In this document: piece by piece, positions 8,730-17,368 of the stretch
Numbering within the stretch: the stretch's first letter is position 1
Layout of the letters: every line of letters begins with the position of its first letter
Assembly: GCA_036521415.1 (NCBI GenBank)
Contig: DATDHU010000125.1
Span: forward strand, 1 to 64,000
Length of the DNA stretch: 64,000 nt
Reading direction: 5' to 3'
DNA from: DASXMT01 sp036521415
Lineage (GTDB): Bacteria; Actinomycetota; Acidimicrobiia; Acidimicrobiales; RAAP-2
Translations under genes and position numbers: made by a program
The notes under the pieces: model-generated
The model's input: the letters and a program-made list of their open reading frames with translations, nothing else
What the model was told of the DNA's origin: nothing
Database searches by the model: none

Positions 8730-10766
8730 TCAAACGGTCGCTGCGGCCCGTGCATCGGCCAGCAGCTTGTCGTCGTCGGCCAAGAGGGCCTGGGCCAGTT
8801 TGTGGATCATGTCGACCACCTCGGGATAGGCCTCGGGATCCCACCCCTCGAGCAGCTCGGTCATCGATTGGCGGCGAGCCACGGCGAGCTTCTCGACCGC
8901 ATCCTGCCCGGAAGGAGTGAGCATCAGCTTGTGCCCCTCCTCCGCTTCGACCTGCTCGACCATTCCCGCCGACACCAATGCGTGCACTCCGTCGCGCAGG
9001 CGCTCCGGGTCCACCTTCAGCCGTGCGCCCACTTCCTCGACCGTGCTGCCAGGTCGGTCGGCCAGCCGATAGAGGAGCCAGACGGCTCGGGGCTGAAGCT
9101 CGAGACCGGCCCGCCCGGCCAGCATCTCGTAGAGCTCGCTGCGGTTCTCACGGCTGGCCGCCCGCTCGAGCAGCCGCCGTATCTCGCCCAGCGACGTCCG
9201 GGGCTCGGGCAGGCCGAGGTTCTCGCCGGGATCCGAGTTGCGGATGGACCGACGCAGGGCTATCTCGGGCAACGTCCAGCTCAAGAGGAAGGCCACGAAC
9301 GCGATGGGCACCCCGATGAGGAACATGGTCTGGATCGTATGGGCGATGCCGTGGACCACGCCGCTCTGAATGGCCGCCGGAAACTTGTGGATTGCCGCCG
9401 GGTTGTCGGCGTTGAGGCTGAAACCGGCCGGCGCCCTGGTCAGGTGCAGGGCGTGGAGCACGTTGTTCACGACCAGGTTGGCGAAGATGGCGCCGAACAC
9501 GGCCGTCCCGAACGAGCCGCCGATCATGCGGAAGAAGGTGACCCCGGAGGTCCCCGTTCCCAGCTCCTCGTAGGGGACGGCGTTCTGGACGGCCACGGTC
9601 AGGACCTGGAGGACCAACCCGAGGCCGAACCCGAACACCGCCATGTACGCCGCCGTCGCCCACGCCCCGGTGTTCACGCCGATCAGTGACATCAGGTACA
9701 GCCCGACCGTCATGAGACCCGTCCCGACGACCGGGAAGATCTTGTAGCGGCCCCAACGGCTGACCAACAGGCCCGAGCCGATGGAGGCGACCAGCAGCCC
9801 ACCCATCATCGGGAAGAGCCGGACCCCCGACTGGATGGGGCTGATGCCCTTCACGTCCTGGAAGAACAGGGGCAGAAATGTCAGTGCGCCGAACATGGCG
9901 AAGCCGACCACGAAGCCGATGGCACTGGAAGCGGCAAACACCTTGTTGGCGAAGAGCGGCAGCGGGATCACCGGCTCGACCGCACGGCGTTCGGCCCAGA
10001 GAAACAGGACGGTGAAGACCACGCCGGCCACGGCCAGGCCGACGATGAACGGCGACGTCCACGGGTAGGAGGTACCGCCCAGGCTGGTGAACAGGACCAG
10101 ACAGGTGGCGGCCAGGGCGACCAGGGCCGTGCCCAGATAGTCGATGATCCGGTGCACCCGGCTCAAGGCCTCGGGAAGGGCAAAGGCGGTGACCACCAGG
10201 GCGACGGCGCCGATGGGAATGTTGATGTAGAAGATCCACCGCCAACTGAGGTAGTCGACGAAGAAGCCCCCGATGAGGGGGCCGATCACCGTGGTGACCC
10301 CGAACATGGCCATGAACAGCCCCATGTACCGGCCGCGATCGCGAGGCGAGACCACGTCGCCCACGATGGTCTGAGCGCCGATCATCAGGCCACCGCCACC
10401 GAGGCCCTGCACGGCGCGAAAGAGGATCAGCTCGATCATCGACTGGCTCAGCCCGGAGAGGACCGAGCCGATCAGGAAGATCACGATGGCGGCTTGGAAG
10501 AAGACCTTGCGGCCGTAGAGGTCGCCCAACTTCCCCCACAGCGGCGTCGACACGGTCGAAGCCAACAGGTACGCGGTCACCACCCAGCTGAGATGGGACG
10601 CCCCGTTCAGGTCGCCCACGATGGTCGGAAGTGCGGTGGACACCACCGTCTGGTCCAGGGCGGCCAGGAACATGCCCAACATGAGCGCACCGATGACGAT
10701 GAGCACCCGGCGATGAGACAAAGGGGCAACCGGTTCCGGTACAACCGCCGTCGCCGCGTCACTCAT
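8730..10766 (-). CDS. DHA2-type multidrug MFS transporter fused to C-terminal MarR-like domain
   Basis: A 678-aa fusion. Residues 1 to about 510 form a 14-helix EmrB/QacA-type drug:H+ antiporter, with MLGMFLAALDQTVVSTALP in helix 1, the LWGKLGDLYGRK motif A loop and PLIGGFFVDYLSWRW in the motif C region. From about 526 the chain becomes soluble: a helical LLERAASRENRSELYEMLAG segment, then a winged-helix-like part (about 555-630; QPRAVWLLYRLADRPGSTVEEVGARLKVDPERL, wing around GHKLMLTPSG) and a C-terminal dimer-like helix, as in MarR regulators. I infer that it could sense substrate at the membrane. ATG at 10766 follows a GAGGAG site. The DHA2 assignment is firm, the MarR one good. Confidence 0.88.
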   Translation of the reverse strand: MSDAATAVVPEPVAPLSHRRVLIVIGALMLGMFLAALDQTVVSTALPTIVGDLNGASHLSWVVTAYLLASTVSTPLWGKLGDLYGRKVFFQAAIVIFLIGSVLSGLSQSMIELILFRAVQGLGGGGLMIGAQTIVGDVVSPRDRGRYMGLFMAMFGVTTVIGPLIGGFFVDYLSWRWIFYINIPIGAVALVVTAFALPEALSRVHRIIDYLGTALVALAATCLVLFTSLGGTSYPWTSPFIVGLAVAGVVFTVLFLWAERRAVEPVIPLPLFANKVFAASSAIGFVVGFAMFGALTFLPLFFQDVKGISPIQSGVRLFPMMGGLLVASIGSGLLVSRWGRYKIFPVVGTGLMTVGLYLMSLIGVNTGAWATAAYMAVFGFGLGLVLQVLTVAVQNAVPYEELGTGTSGVTFFRMIGGSFGTAVFGAIFANLVVNNVLHALHLTRAPAGFSLNADNPAAIHKFPAAIQSGVVHGIAHTIQTMFLIGVPIAFVAFLLSWTLPEIALRRSIRNSDPGENLGLPEPRTSLGEIRRLLERAASRENRSELYEMLAGRAGLELQPRAVWLLYRLADRPGSTVEEVGARLKVDPERLRDGVHALVSAGMVEQVEAEEGHKLMLTPSGQDAVEKLAVARRQSMTELLEGWDPEAYPEVVDMIHKLAQALLADDDKLLADARAAATV

Positions 10767-10943
10767 CGCCTTGCTCCTCGCTCACCGCTCGGCGCACCGG
10801 GCGCTGTTCTCGCAGTGTACGAGGGCTCGTCACCGGCAGGCCATCCGGCGCCGGCACGGGTCGAGCCGATCGGCACGGGCGATCTCCGAGCTCGGCGTCA
10901 GCTCGTTCGTCATCCTGCGCACAGCGCCGGCACTCGGCCTGGC

Positions 10944-12851
10944 CTAACGGTGCCCTTTCCCGTTCGATTCTGCCGCCGACGACCGCCGAGCAAGGAGACG
11001 GTAGGCGTTGGACTGGCCCGGGCGGCTGGGCAGCCAGGCTAGCAGCGCATCGATGCCCAGGGCCCCGGCCAGAGGCAGGGCACCGAGGGCGAGGCCCAGG
11101 CCCCGCCGGGCACGGCCCAGCGCGGTGGGACGGGGCAACCACGGGAGGTTGGTGGGAGGAGCACAGCGTCCGATGAGCATCCAGACGGCCGCCGTCAGGT
11201 CCGACGACTGCGACGCCTCGGCCCGGACCCTGGCCACGATGGTGAACCCCCGCTCGGTCAGTGCCTGCTCGAGGATGCCGATCGACATCAGGTGGAGGTG
11301 CTGGGGTTGGAACCACGGCAGCCAGTACCTCCCGAGCACCCGGCCCCAGAACGACTCGGGGTCCGGAAGCTCGATGAGCAGGTGCCCTCCCGGGGCGAGC
11401 ACCTGGGCGGCGCTGTCGAGCTCGGCTCGCGGATCGACGGTGTGCTCAAGGTAATGGTGCATGCTGACCACGTCGTAGCGGTCGGCCAGTGACGACGCCA
11501 GCTCGGGAAAGGTCCCCCGGTGCCCGGTGCTGATCCAGCGGCGGCGCTCGGCCTCCTCGACGCTCTCCCCGATGTCCAGGCCGTCGAATCGGGTGTCGGG
11601 CAACAGGGTGGAGGCAACAAGGCAGAAGTGGCCGTGTCCGGTTCCAACATCGAGCCACCGCCCGGGCGTGGCCACGCTCCGGACCATCTCGGCCCGGTCG
11701 AGGTAGGTAGCGTCGCCGAAGTCGAACACCGACGCCACCTGGCCCTCGCCCAGCCCGTCATAGAAGTCCCGGTAGTAGTAGTCCAGGCCCGAGGACGACA
11801 GCCGCGGGTTCTGGAATATCAGGCCACAGGCGCCGCACTGGTCGAGGACGAACGATCCCGGCTTGTGCCGAAGGAGGTCGGAACAACGGACCCGAGGCGC
11901 TATCCGTTTGGAGCGGCAAAACGGGCAGTCGGGTCGCCGGGCCTCCCAGAACTGGCCCTCGCCGGCGGCGATGAGTTCGGCATAGAGGGGCCGGCGTTCC
12001 TCGACCAAGTCGCGACCCTCCGAACGCGGCCACTCCCCGACGATCGTCCTCATCAGACGGTAGGGCCACATGGCCCACCGGAGAGCGGGGATCCAACCAC
12101 GGTCGGCCGACCGCACCGGGACCCGGGCCAGGGCAACCAGCGGCTGGATGCAGAAGGCGGCGAGGGCGACCAGTCCGGCCCAGGGGGCGAGGACCAGTCC
12201 AGCGGCCAAGGCGACCAGGACGGCCACTGGGGCGGCAAAGTTGAGGCCGAACGCGTCGCCATACATGGCGTGGATGGCATGGCGCCGACGTGCCGGGTCG
12301 TCGGGCACGGCGGACAGCCCGGGGGCCACGACGAGGGCGCTGGATCGTGCCGCATACCGCTTGAGGGTCTCGGCCACCCGGACGTAGGTGGCCGGATCGA
12401 GCGGCGCGGTCAGGTCGACGTCGGCCAGCGGGCCGGATGACACCCGCCGCATGACGTCGTCGTCGACCAACGTGGCATGACCGGCACTCCGGCCGGTGGC
12501 CAGGGGCTCGTGGCGAGCCGCCCCGGGATCGACCATGCGGGCCAGATCGAGGGTCCGTTCGACGGTGAGGTCCTCGGGCACCAGGTCGAGCACGGCGACG
12601 CCCTCCGAGCGGGCGTGGGCGCTGGCCGCCCGGCGGGTCCCTTCGTCCAAAGTGACGCCTTCGCCTACCAAGAAATGGTATGAGGGCGCCACGGGCTCCG
12701 ATGACGGCACCAGCCTGCCCAGACGGCCGAGGCGGCCCCGCAATCGCGCCCCGTTGGCCAGCAACAGGATGGCGACGCCGATCCAGGCCCAGGGAGCGAG
12801 GCGGCTCCTCCTCGGGTGCCAACCAGTGGGATGACGCCGACCATTTCTCAC
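10944..12851 (-). CDS. Membrane-anchored zinc-ribbon class I SAM methyltransferase
   Basis: About 635 aa and modular. A first membrane helix (about 20-36) is followed by a soluble region (50-200), a double-helix hairpin (about 205-242) and a basic stretch. Then comes a zinc-ribbon-like part with C309, C312, C339 and C342, of the kind that precedes methyltransferases acting on sugars. A class I SAM methyltransferase domain follows, with motif I WLDVGTGHGHF (399-409), HHYLEHTVDP and LAPGGHLLIELPDPESFWG. The basic C-terminus carries further hydrophobic helices. The frame is open to 13112, but the extra residues read as non-coding; GTG at 12851 with GGAG about 10 bases before it is preferred. A role in surface-polysaccharide or lipid-linked sugar modification is inferred. 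Confidence 0.75.
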   Translation of the reverse strand: MRNGRRHPTGWHPRRSRLAPWAWIGVAILLLANGARLRGRLGRLGRLVPSSEPVAPSYHFLVGEGVTLDEGTRRAASAHARSEGVAVLDLVPEDLTVERTLDLARMVDPGAARHEPLATGRSAGHATLVDDDVMRRVSSGPLADVDLTAPLDPATYVRVAETLKRYAARSSALVVAPGLSAVPDDPARRRHAIHAMYGDAFGLNFAAPVAVLVALAAGLVLAPWAGLVALAAFCIQPLVALARVPVRSADRGWIPALRWAMWPYRLMRTIVGEWPRSEGRDLVEERRPLYAELIAAGEGQFWEARRPDCPFCRSKRIAPRVRCSDLLRHKPGSFVLDQCGACGLIFQNPRLSSSGLDYYYRDFYDGLGEGQVASVFDFGDATYLDRAEMVRSVATPGRWLDVGTGHGHFCLVASTLLPDTRFDGLDIGESVEEAERRRWISTGHRGTFPELASSLADRYDVVSMHHYLEHTVDPRAELDSAAQVLAPGGHLLIELPDPESFWGRVLGRYWLPWFQPQHLHLMSIGILEQALTERGFTIVARVRAEASQSSDLTAAVWMLIGRCAPPTNLPWLPRPTALGRARRGLGLALGALPLAGALGIDALLAWLPSRPGQSNAYRLLARRSSAAESNGKGHR

Positions 12852-12880
12852 GGGCTGGTTGCTCCGATCTGTGGGAGATT

Positions 12881-12905
12881 CGGCGACGATTCGAATCGGT
12901 CGCCG
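12881..12905. promoter_or_regulatory. 25-base near-perfect palindrome upstream of the methyltransferase gene
   Basis: Arms CGGCGACGATTC and GAATCGGTCGCCG are reverse complements apart from one extra base in the right arm, centred on GATTCGAATC. It lies 30 bases before the probable GTG start of the minus-strand methyltransferase gene, so it could be an operator or a 5' leader hairpin. No function is demonstrated. Confidence 0.4.
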
Positions 12906-13071
12906 AGCATGCGCATCGCTCGCAGTAGGACGAGGATGCCAAGAGAACGGCCCTGGCTGCCAACCATCACGGAAGGATCGGCCCCGATGCCGACGGTGCA
13001 GGCATGCTGTCCTCACGGAGCCATAGGGCAGCGCTACCGAGCGTCGCGAAATGACCGGATCTGCCGGTGGG

Positions 13072-13434
13072 TCAGGCTCCCGGATCGCCGCGCTGGTGCA
13101 ATTCGACGCCATTGCCGGACGGATCGGCGAGAAACGCCTGCCGGTCGTGGCCGACCCCCATGGCCTCGCTGACGCTCACCCCGCGACCGCGGAGCTCGGC
13201 CACTGCGTTGTCCACGTCGGACACCAAGAGGGAGAGATGCTGGCCCAGGTTCTGCGGGAGCGGGGCCTCGAGCAGGTGCACCTGTTGGCCACCGGCGTCG
13301 AGCCATGCGCCATCAATCCCGAGGTCCGGCCGGTCGGTCCGCAGCGAGAGCCCGAGCACGTCGGTGTAGAAGGCCACCGCCCCCGGCACATCGTCCACAT
13401 TGATGGCCACGTGGTCGACCCCGAGGGGTCTCAC
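13072..13434 (-). CDS. VOC family (glyoxalase/dioxygenase-fold) protein
   Basis: A 120-aa vicinal-oxygen-chelate protein with two beta-alpha-beta-beta-beta repeats: GVDHVAINVDDVPGAVAFYT at the N-terminus and LSLLVSDVDNAVAEL in the second repeat, ending DPSGNGVELHQ. Candidate metal ligands are the His of DHV and the Glu of VELHQ, as in glyoxalase and extradiol families, but the reaction is not defined by sequence. The GTG start overlaps the stop of the upstream amidohydrolase gene as GTGA, so the two are coupled and probably act on the same compound. Confidence 0.85.
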   Translation of the reverse strand: MRPLGVDHVAINVDDVPGAVAFYTDVLGLSLRTDRPDLGIDGAWLDAGGQQVHLLEAPLPQNLGQHLSLLVSDVDNAVAELRGRGVSVSEAMGVGHDRQAFLADPSGNGVELHQRGDPGA

Positions 13435-14645
13435 CGCCTGCGCCAGTCGTCGCGCTCGGGGAGCGGGTGGCCGAACAACCGGGCCGCATTGCCAGCCGCC
13501 ATGGCCCGCAGCTCATCCTCGGGGATGTGCCCCATGCTGGACGACACTACCGCCTGCGTATCGGGCCACGTCGAGTCGGCGTGGGGATAGTCGCTCTCGA
13601 CCATGATGTTCTCGACCCCGATGACGTGACGGAGGGGCACGAGCGAGGGGTCATCGATGCTGCAGAACCAGAAGTTGCGCCGGAGGACCTCGCTTGGCAG
13701 GAGGTCGGAGGGCCACGCCGTGCTGTTGACCCCCGATGCCGAATGGGAGATCACATAGTCGACCCGGTCGATCAGCATGGGCACCCACCCCATGCCACCC
13801 TCCGACAAGGCGACGGCGAGCTCCGGGAACCGGAGCGGCACCCCGGACCACAGCCACTCGGCCGTCGCCACCAGCCCGTTGACGGGAAAAAGGGTCGGCA
13901 GCAACTCGAAGGGGGGGTCGGGTGAGGCCACGGGCACCCACGATGAGGAGCCGGTATGGAGGCACACCACGGTCCCGGTCTCCTGGCAAGCGGCCAGGAG
14001 CGGGTCCCAGTGGCCCGAAAAGATGGAGTCGAATCCGAGATGGGAGGGGAACTCGGGGAAGCTCACGGCGGCGAAGCCGCGTTCGGCATTGCGCCGGACC
14101 TCGGCGGCAGCCAGCTCGACGTCGGGCAGCCAGGGCAGCTGCAGGGGGATGATCCGGTCCGGATGGGTGCCGGCCCAGACCTCGAGGTGCCAGTCGTTCC
14201 ACGCCCTGAGGCACGCCAGCCCGAGCTCGGGATCCTTCGAACGCGAGAAGACCGCCCCGCAGAACCCCGCCACCAGTGACGGGAAGCAGAGAGAGGCCCA
14301 GATGCCGGCGGTGTCCATGTCGACGATCCGGGCGTCGATGTCGTAGCAGCCCGGCCGCATGTGCTCGAAGCGGGCCGGTTCCATACTCCAGTCCTCCCTG
14401 GGCCGGCCGACCACCGCGTTGAGCCCGACGTTGGGATAGAGATTTCCCTCGTAGACCCACGACTGCTGGCCGCCCTCGAGGTCCACGACCCGAGGGGCGA
14501 CAGCGGCAAGCTTGTCAGGCAACCGCCCAACGAAAAGATCGGGCGGCTCGATCAAGTGGTCGTCGACCGAGATGATGGGCACCCGGATCTCCCGTGGCTC
14601 GGGATCGGGCAACAGGAAGTCGCTCGAGGTGACGATCTGGCTCAA
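13431..14645 (-). CDS. Amidohydrolase family protein (amidohydrolase 2 type)
   Basis: TIM-barrel metal-dependent hydrolase of the PF04909 family (decarboxylases and C-C hydrolases such as ACMSD relatives), about 404 aa. Family blocks: IISVDDHLIEPPDLF replacing the canonical HxH strand, VCLHTG, ALSEGGMGWVP and ENIMVESDYPHADSTWP near the end. TTG at 14645 is preferred because the run AGAGGGGAGGGGAG ends 4 bases before it; the in-frame ATG at 14702 would add 19 residues but lacks a spaced ribosome site. It is paralogous to the gene at 58492-59622 and is followed by a coupled VOC gene. It is divergent from the D-aminoacylase-type gene, so both promoters lie within about 110 bases. Confidence 0.85.
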   Translation of the reverse strand: MSQIVTSSDFLLPDPEPREIRVPIISVDDHLIEPPDLFVGRLPDKLAAVAPRVVDLEGGQQSWVYEGNLYPNVGLNAVVGRPREDWSMEPARFEHMRPGCYDIDARIVDMDTAGIWASLCFPSLVAGFCGAVFSRSKDPELGLACLRAWNDWHLEVWAGTHPDRIIPLQLPWLPDVELAAAEVRRNAERGFAAVSFPEFPSHLGFDSIFSGHWDPLLAACQETGTVVCLHTGSSSWVPVASPDPPFELLPTLFPVNGLVATAEWLWSGVPLRFPELAVALSEGGMGWVPMLIDRVDYVISHSASGVNSTAWPSDLLPSEVLRRNFWFCSIDDPSLVPLRHVIGVENIMVESDYPHADSTWPDTQAVVSSSMGHIPEDELRAMAAGNAARLFGHPLPERDDWRRR

Positions 14646-14755
14646 TGATCTCCCCTCCCCTCTTGGTTCGCTCTCTTCCGTGTCTGAAACTATCGTTGTC
14701 ATCCTTGAGCTGCAGGGCCTCAGGCCCAGGCAGCCGTTCCGGGGGAGGTGTTGGG

Positions 14756-16540
14756 GTGCTCGATCTGTTGATCCGAGGTGGCACGCTGGTTGATGGAACC
14801 GGCTCACCCCAGCGACAAGCCGACGTCGGCGTCCGGGATGGACGAGTGGTGGCCATCGGCACCGTGGACGAGCCCGCCACCCAGATCATCCAGGCCGACG
14901 GGCTGATGGTGGCTCCTGGCTTCGTCGACTTGCACACCCACTACGACGCCCAGCTGTTCTGGGACCCCACGGCGAGCCCTTCCCCGCTCCACGGCGTGAC
15001 CACGGTGCTCGGCGGCAATTGCGGGTTCTCACTGGCGCCGAGCGGGCCCGACCACGCCGGGTACCTGGCCCGTATGATGGCCAAGGTGGAGGGAATGCCG
15101 CTGGCCGCCCTGGAGGCGGGCCTCGACTGGTCGTGGACATCGTTCGGCCAATGGCTCGATCGCCTCGAAGACGGGATCGGGGTCAACGCCGGGTTCCTGG
15201 TCGGACACTCTGCCCTCCGGCGCACGGTCATGGGCGACGACGCCGTCACCGAGCGGGCCACCGACGACCAGGTGGCGGCCATGGTGGCGTCGCTGCACGA
15301 CGCACTGACCAGCGGCGCCCTTGGATTCTCCACCTCGCAGGTGGCCACCCATCACGACGGTGAGGGGCGGCCAGTGCCGTCTCGCGCTGCCTCCCGCTCC
15401 GAGATCGAGTCGATGGCGGCCGTGGTGGCCGACTACCCGGGAACGACGATCGAGATGATCGTCCAAGGCTGCCTCACCGGTTTCAGCGAGGAGGAGACCG
15501 GGATGATGGCAGCCGTCTCCCGGCTGGCGAACCGTCCGGTGAACTGGAACGTGCTCGGCACCTCGGCCACGACCACCGAGCGGACGGCTACTCAGCTGGC
15601 CGCCTCCGACACTGCTGCAGAACACGGCGGCACGGTCGTCGCCCTGACGCTGCCCCACAACATGCGAATACGGCTCTCGTTCGAGGGCAACCCGATCCTC
15701 GAGGGACTGCCCGGTTGGAGTGCGATGCTGTCCCTCCCCAAAGCCGAGCGCTTGACCGCCCTGCAGGACCCCGAGGTCCGCCGGCGGCTGAACGAGGGAG
15801 CCCACTCCGAGGACGCCGGCGCCCTCCGCAACCTGGTGGTTTGGCATCGCCTGACGCTCGACCAGACGTTCGCCCCCGAGAACGCAGGCTATGAGGGCCG
15901 CACCGTGGGCGACGTGGCCGCCGAGCGCAACCAGCAACCCTTCGACGCCCTCCTCGACATCGTGGTGGCCGACGAACTCCGCACCGGGCTCCGCCCTCCC
16001 ATGGCCGACTCGGACGCCGACTGGGAGGCCCGGGCCAGGCTGTGGCGAGATCACCGGACGGTCGTCGGCGGATCGGACGCGGGCGCTCACCTCGACATGA
16101 TGTGCGGCGCGATCTACTCGACTGCGCTGCTGGGTGGCGCCGTCCGGCAGCGGAACCTGTTGAGTTGGGAGGAGGCGGTTCATCTCCTCACCGACGTCCC
16201 CGCCCGGCTCTACGGGCTCAAGCAGCGCGGCCGGGTGGCCGAGGGCTGGTGGGCCGACCTGGTGGTCTTCGACCCGGCGACGGTCGGTCACGGGCCCGAC
16301 CGCAGGCGCGATGACATGCCCGGCGGCGCCAGCCGACTCTATGCGGAAGGCACCGGGGTCGAACACGTCGTCGTCAACGGCTCCGAGATGGTGAGGCACG
16401 GCACGTTCACGGGAACGCTGACCGGGCAGTTGTTGCGCTCGGGACGCGACACGAGCACAGTGCCGGCCGGTGCAGCGTGGCGGCCCGACACGAGCACAAT
16501 GCGGGCTACGGCAGGCGGCGATAGGCGAAATGCCCCTTGA
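14756..16540 (+). CDS. N-acyl-D-amino-acid deacylase / D-aminoacylase family amidohydrolase
   Basis: A 594-aa amidohydrolase-3-type enzyme. It opens with LDLLIRGGTLVDGTG and carries the metal motif DLHTHYD (H60, H62, D64) after APGFV, and near the C-terminus VVGGSDAGAHLD followed by the WWADLVVFDPATV strand typical of the urease/dihydroorotase superfamily. D-aminoacylases hydrolyse N-acyl-D-amino acids, but many members have other amide or cyclic substrates, so the substrate is open. GTG at 14756 has a GGGGGAGG site 7 bases upstream. The 3' end overlaps the convergent methyltransferase gene by 35 bases. Confidence 0.87.
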   Translation: MLDLLIRGGTLVDGTGSPQRQADVGVRDGRVVAIGTVDEPATQIIQADGLMVAPGFVDLHTHYDAQLFWDPTASPSPLHGVTTVLGGNCGFSLAPSGPDHAGYLARMMAKVEGMPLAALEAGLDWSWTSFGQWLDRLEDGIGVNAGFLVGHSALRRTVMGDDAVTERATDDQVAAMVASLHDALTSGALGFSTSQVATHHDGEGRPVPSRAASRSEIESMAAVVADYPGTTIEMIVQGCLTGFSEEETGMMAAVSRLANRPVNWNVLGTSATTTERTATQLAASDTAAEHGGTVVALTLPHNMRIRLSFEGNPILEGLPGWSAMLSLPKAERLTALQDPEVRRRLNEGAHSEDAGALRNLVVWHRLTLDQTFAPENAGYEGRTVGDVAAERNQQPFDALLDIVVADELRTGLRPPMADSDADWEARARLWRDHRTVVGGSDAGAHLDMMCGAIYSTALLGGAVRQRNLLSWEEAVHLLTDVPARLYGLKQRGRVAEGWWADLVVFDPATVGHGPDRRRDDMPGGASRLYAEGTGVEHVVVNGSEMVRHGTFTGTLTGQLLRSGRDTSTVPAGAAWRPDTSTMRATAGGDRRNAP

Positions 16541-17237
16541 CCGAGTCATCAGTGGGTTCCCCGCCACTCTCGCTCGTCTCCTCCAAGAGCACGAACTTCG
16601 CCTGTAGCGCCGACTTGATCCGGGACAGCGGGACGGCGAGCTCGCCGATCCGCTCTCGGTGGAGCTCGTATCGGTCGGGGCCGACCTCCTCGAAGATGCG
16701 GACGTCCCACACCGACATGCCCTCGGACTCGGCGTCTTCGGCGAACGACACGTCGATGATGGCGACGCCCCCTTCGAAGTCGTCCACCCACGGCGACTCC
16801 TCACCCAGACGGCGGAGCTCGCCCACGGTGTTGACATCGAAGATGAACAAGCCGCCTTCGACGAGGTGGCGGTGGACGGCGTCGAACATCGACTCCCAGT
16901 CTCCGAAGAAGAGGAGGTGGTTCAGGCTGTCGAACACACAGATGACGACGTCGAAGCGCTCCCCGAGGGAGAACTCCCGCATGTCTCCCTCGAGCAGGCG
17001 GGCGCGGGAAACCTTCTCCGCCGCCACGGCAAGCATCGCAGGGGAACGGTCCAGCCCGGTCACCTCGGCGAGGGAGAAGAGCCGGGCGAGAACGGATCCC
17101 GTCCCGCAACCGAGCTCGAGCAGTGAGGCGGCCCCCGGGCGGTACCGGTCGATCCATTCGAGGACCCGGTCGGCCCGTGGGCCGGGGTCGTCCATCACCG
17201 CGTCGTAGAAGGGCGCAAAGCGCTCGTACTCGGTCAC
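16506..17237 (-). CDS. Class I SAM-dependent methyltransferase
   Basis: A soluble methyltransferase of about 243 aa. Motif I is LLELGCGTGSVLARL (39-53), motif II/III GLDRSPAMLAVAAEKV, then FDVVICVFDSLNHLL and LVEGGLFIFDVNT. The YERFAPFYDAVM opening is typical of this group. The frame continues to an ATG at 17312, but residues before VTEYERFAPFYD look non-homologous; GTG at 17237 is chosen although no clear ribosome site precedes it, so it may be leaderless. It is convergent with the D-aminoacylase gene (35-base overlap) and divergent from the DUF2252 gene. Acceptor unknown. Confidence 0.8.
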   Translation of the reverse strand: MTEYERFAPFYDAVMDDPGPRADRVLEWIDRYRPGAASLLELGCGTGSVLARLFSLAEVTGLDRSPAMLAVAAEKVSRARLLEGDMREFSLGERFDVVICVFDSLNHLLFFGDWESMFDAVHRHLVEGGLFIFDVNTVGELRRLGEESPWVDDFEGGVAIIDVSFAEDAESEGMSVWDVRIFEEVGPDRYELHRERIGELAVPLSRIKSALQAKFVLLEETSESGGEPTDDSVKGHFAYRRLP

Positions 17238-17360
17238 CGCGGGACGGTCGCCGGTAGAGTCAAGGCAACGTTGCCCGCAGGCGGAGTCGACGGCACGCCA
17301 TGAGGATGGCACGCCTGGTTGGCCGGCGCCCGCGTCGGGGAGGGCGTCGGTACCACCCGT

Positions 17361-17366
17361 TAGAGT
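17361..17366 (+). promoter_or_regulatory. Candidate -10 box (TAGAGT) for the DUF2252 gene
   Basis: TAGAGT fits the TANNNT pattern of actinobacterial -10 boxes. It sits 2 bases before the ATG at 17369 and 8 bases before an in-frame GTG at 17375, so a leaderless transcript starting at the GTG is possible. A second TAGAGT lies at 17254-17259. Confidence 0.3.
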
Positions 17367-17368
17367 TC

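Noticed and set aside
12852..13112. 87-residue N-terminal extension of the membrane methyltransferase
   Set aside because: Composition is Arg/His/Pro-rich without helix or domain, and it includes the palindrome at 12881, so it reads as non-coding.
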